64,000 nucleotides of DNA from Amoebidium appalachense. Its lineage: Eukaryota; Ichthyosporea. The stretch spans positions 12,152,001 to 12,216,000 of the forward strand of contig CAVNZM010000001.1 of NCBI GenBank assembly GCA_963693365.1, written 5' to 3'. How positions within the stretch are numbered: the stretch's first letter is position 1; each line of letters opens with the position of its first letter. The position numbers and the translations under genes were made by a program. Under the pieces are notes generated by a model. It saw nothing but the letters and a program-made list of their open reading frames with translations, was not told the DNA's origin and searched no databases. This document shows, piece by piece, positions 60,733-64,000 of this stretch.

Positions 60733-61515
60733 ATGATTCAGAACATCGACCCTTCCGTGCTCACCACCGTCGCCCAGTACCGCATTGGCATGGACCCTGA
60801 ACGGGCCATGTGGAAATTCCGTCAACACTACCTCCAAGGCAAACCCGATCAGATCCGCATCCGCTTCACCGTCAGTGGGATGCCTGTGCCCTTCAGCCCG
60901 GTGAATCATTCACCACCTACCTGAGTCGTCTGCAGACCATCGTGAACCAGCTCCAGTCCCTCCAAGATGAGTCCATTCACTTCACTCGTCTAGCTGAGAA
61001 GTTCTTCAATGAACTCACCACCAGAGACGACCTCACCCCTGAGTTCAACCGCCTCATCGAAGACTATCACTTCGGTGATAAGCTATTCCCCGACTTCGAG
61101 TCCCTGCACAACCACATCAAGGGCATCGAGTTACGTCAAGACCTCAAGATGCAACTCCGGAACAACCGTGCCCACCGTCCCTCCAAGTCCAGCATGGCAT
61201 TGAATGCCAGTGCTCCCCCCCGCGATCTTCCCCGCTGTGACTTATGCAACCGACTTGACCGTACCTCCGGCACGGACCTCCGAACTCGTCTCTCCCGCAG
61301 CACACCCGATCCCGTCCCCCCCACCGGCCTGCCTTCCGGTCCACGTCTCGTTCCCCCAGTCGTTCCCGTTTCTCGGGTTCCCGTCGTTCTGATTCCCCGG
61401 CTCGTTCTAACATCCCGTCCGTGAATGCATGCTCCTACTGCCACGAGCCTGATCACAAGATCATCGATTGCCCCGAACCGAAATGCCGTATGTCCAGACA
61501 CAACCGTTCCCGTTA
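60733..61515 (+). pseudogene. copia Gag fragment with CCHC zinc knuckle
   Basis: Begins MIQNIDPSVLTTVAQYRIGM. One frame change near 60890 leads to GESFTTYLSRLQTIVNQLQ and FFNELTTRDDLTPEFNRLIE, the helical Gag region. A second frame change precedes CSYCHEPDHKIIDC near 61430 (C-x2-C-x4-H-x4-C), the nucleocapsid knuckle that binds element RNA. A TAA at 61514-61516 closes the frame, and the same frame continues beyond it toward protease. Confidence 0.8.
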
Positions 61516-61516
61516 A

Positions 61517-64000
61517 GGCAGTGAGAAATCTGTCTCCTTTGCTTTCTCTGCATACAATGCTAGCTCCGTCCCCGTGTCTTCCGGCCCTGCCTGGGATTCC
61601 GGGTGCAACATGACTGTCTGCCCCACCCGTGAGTTCTTCCATGATCTCACTTCCCTTCCGACACCGACTCCCGTTGCTGCCTTCAACGGGACCCCCGTCT
61701 TGGCCACCCACACCGGCCATATCGTCATCAATGGCACTGCCACCCTTACCATTGAGGCCTACTACATGTACACCCCGTCTGGCCAAGCCTTCCTCATCTC
61801 AACATCCCAAGCTGCTGCCGAATACATCAAGGGTGATTTGAATGATGCCTCCACTCCGTCATTCCTCTTCGACAGACTCACCGGCCGTCACCTCGTCAAC
61901 CTCCGTCTACACAACGGTCTGTATTACTTCAAGGACTACACGATTCAACCACCCACTCGTCCTGTGGCTCTGGCTGCCACTACCAGTGTTAACCCATCCA
62001 TCTGGCACCATCGTCTGGGGCACCGTGCTATGACCAGCATTAAGGACATGGTGAAACACGACCTTGTTATTGGCCTCCCCTCGTCTGTCCTCGACTGTGA
62101 TGTTCCTGATTGTCATGGCTGCATTATGGGTAAAACCACCAAGGCTCCGTTCAAGGGTGACCGTCCTCACTCCACCATCCCCGGCCATGAATGGCATTGG
62201 GATTTTTTTGAGCCTACCACAACATTGTACGGAGGTTCCAAGTTTGCTCTCGTCACTGTCTGCCGTGCCTCCGGACTCGTCAAGATCTACCCGATGGCCG
62301 ACCGTACAACCACCCTGGACATTATCACAGCTCACACCAACCTCGTTGCTACCCATGCCCCCTCCGAAAAGTTGGTGTCTACCACTTCGACTCCGGCTCT
62401 GAGTTCACCTCCCAGGCTACCCGTGCTTTTTGCCTCTCCCAGGGCATCAAGGCCAGTTATGCTCCGGTGGACTGCCCTCAACTGAACGGCTATGTTGAAC
62501 GTCGTATGCGGTTCCTCCAAGAGATTGTTCGTTGCCTCCTCCATCAAGTCCGAGATCAGTCTCTGTCCCCCAAACTGTGGGCTGAGGCCCTCCAACATGC
62601 TGCCTACATCATCAACGTCACCCCGTCCACGGCTGCCAATGGTCGTACTCCATTCGAGGTTTTCTACGTTGTCAAGCCCGACATCTCCGAGCTCAAAGTG
62701 TTTGCCGTTGCCCTGCCTACACTCATGTGCCAGCCTCTAAACGGAACAAGCTGGCCCCCACCGTCAAACTCGGCATATATATTGGCTATGATCTTCAATC
62801 ACACTGCCACCGGATCTTCAACTCCACCACCCATCGTGTCGGCCTCTTCCATGATGTGATTTTCGACGAATCAGCTTATCTCCCGTCCGAAATCCCATCA
62901 ACACTCCCGACCCCCGACACCACTGCCACCTCGACCACCCCACCCCCCACAGTTGACACTGAATATGACGTTTGCCTGGTGTACTCTGGCCCCCCTCCTG
63001 CCGTTGTCGTTCCACTGACCACCCCCCCCCACCGGCCCCCCTGCTCCCGTGCCCGTCCAGCCTGCCGACATTCATCCTGCCCCTGGCAACGTCACCCCCA
63101 TCCGACCCGGCTCCCCCGACAACTTCCACTCGGCCCCGTCAAGCCCGGAGGTTGCCCCCCCTGTAATTCCGAACTTCCAAGCTTCCCCCCCCCCCCCCCC
63201 CCCCCGTCTCCACCCCCCCCCGGTTCCTGCACCCCGTCGTTCTGCCCGTCTGCAAAGCAAGGTTGGCCTTCAAGCCACCACCAACCTGCCTGTTCCCCCC
63301 GGTCCTCCCATCAACATCGACCAACTACCCAAACTTGTCCGTCAACTGTGTTCCGGCCCCAATGGTGACCAGGTCAAGTCAGCCCTCACTGCTGAGTATC
63401 AAGCCTTCGTCGACAAAGATATCTTTGAACTCGTTGACCCTCCCCCTGGTGCTAACATCGTCGGATTCAAGTGGATTGTCTCTGAGAAAACTCTCAACTC
63501 GGCTGGTGACACCAAGATCAAGGCCCGTGGTGTTCACTCAAGGCTTCAGTCAGCAATACGGTGTTGACTATGAGTTGATTGAGAGCCCTGTCATCCGTCC
63601 GGCTGCTCTTCGTGCTATCCTAACTCTGGCCGTTGTTGAAGGTCATGACATCCATCAACTCGACGTGTCTACGGCCTTTCTCAACAGCCCACTCACCGAG
63701 ACCATCTACATGAAACAGCCACCGGGATTCATCACCTTGGCCACCCTTGGCAAGGTCTGGAGACTCAAGAAAGCCCTGTAACTATGGCCTCAAGCAAGCC
63801 TCCAAGGCCTGGTACGACTTCCTCGACGATGGTATTCTTCTTGCCCATGGCCTGACCCGTACTAAGACTGACCCGTGCATCTACCTCCGGTTCTTCCCCA
63901 ACAACGATGTGGTCCGGGCTGGTAACTAGTACGTCGACGACTCCACCATCACCAACACCCGGGGTTCTACTGCTGCCAGTGACCTGCCAGTGGCTGCCCA
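61517..64000 (+). pseudogene. copia Pol: protease, integrase and reverse transcriptase, broken and 3'-truncated by the window
   Basis: Protease: AWDSGCNMTVC, with DSG kept but the usual Ala replaced by Cys. GAG-pre-integrase zinc finger: WHHRLGHRAMTSIKDMV and CHGCIMGKTTKAPF. Integrase: HWDFFEPTT (first Asp); frame change near 62365; FDSGSEFTSQ (second Asp) and LNGYVERR (Glu), so the D,D,E set is present. Frame changes near 62712 and 63030 lead through a Pro-rich linker to reverse transcriptase: GANIVGFKWIVSEKTLNS; frame change near 63535; FTQGFSQQYGVDYELIESPV and HQLDVSTAFLNSPLTE; frame change near 63775; YGLKQASKAWYDFLDDG; a TAG at 63927; then the catalytic YVDDSTI. RNase H and the 3' LTR are beyond the window. 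Confidence 0.88.

Larger units (their letters stand above)
60733..64000 (+). mobile_element. Ty1/copia LTR retrotransposon, decayed, continues past window end
   Basis: Gag, protease, integrase and reverse transcriptase occur in the copia order (integrase before reverse transcriptase). No LTR pair could be established because the 3' part is missing. At least six frameshifts and two in-frame stops are present. Confidence 0.9.

Overview
The window is nuclear DNA of an intron-rich eukaryote, and every gene I could rebuild has GT..AG introns. A Ras exchange factor, an HSP20, a CCCH zinc-finger protein and Helitron, Ngaro-like, LINE and copia elements fit an opisthokont or holozoan protist. A short mitochondrial-looking insert with inverted ends (4449-5035) makes an ichthyosporean attractive, because linear mitochondrial chromosomes with terminal repeats are known there (Amoebidium). 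The species is inference. About half the window is simple sequence: (CA)n/(GT)n, (CT)n and long G or C runs. Most long open frames inside these tracts are artefacts.

Layout. 125-9218 (minus): a gene of at least eight exons whose first exon looks like a mitochondrial presequence; its 3' end lies outside the window and its function is unknown. 9219-11965: no convincing gene. 11966-24807 (plus): a Ras guanine-nucleotide exchange factor (RasGEF_N plus RasGEF) rebuilt from about 16 exons with matching phases; its 5' end was not found. 24808-28013: gene-poor. 28014-29328 (plus): a two-exon gene of unknown function. 30389-31265 (plus): a CCCH zinc-finger gene. 34861-35460 (minus): an intronless HSP20. 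37314-41685: an apparently intact two-ORF LINE. 44357-46573: two divergent genes of unknown family. 46785-53646 (minus): a decayed Helitron Rep gene. 54093-58262: two copies of a satellite-like unit, one interrupted by a decayed Ngaro/DIRS-type element whose empty target site survives next door. 60733-64000: a frameshifted copia element that runs off the end.

The most unusual feature is repeated amplification of exon-intron junctions. Short stretches spanning a real donor or acceptor recur two to six times in the adjoining intron in both large host genes, and an intron-start segment is duplicated in the Helitron Rep gene. Several RasGEF introns also end in a (CA)n tract that runs straight into the CAG acceptor. 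A CCAATCA/TGATTGG word is several-fold over-represented. The intact LINE contrasts with the Helitron, Ngaro-like and copia elements, which all carry stops or frameshifts.
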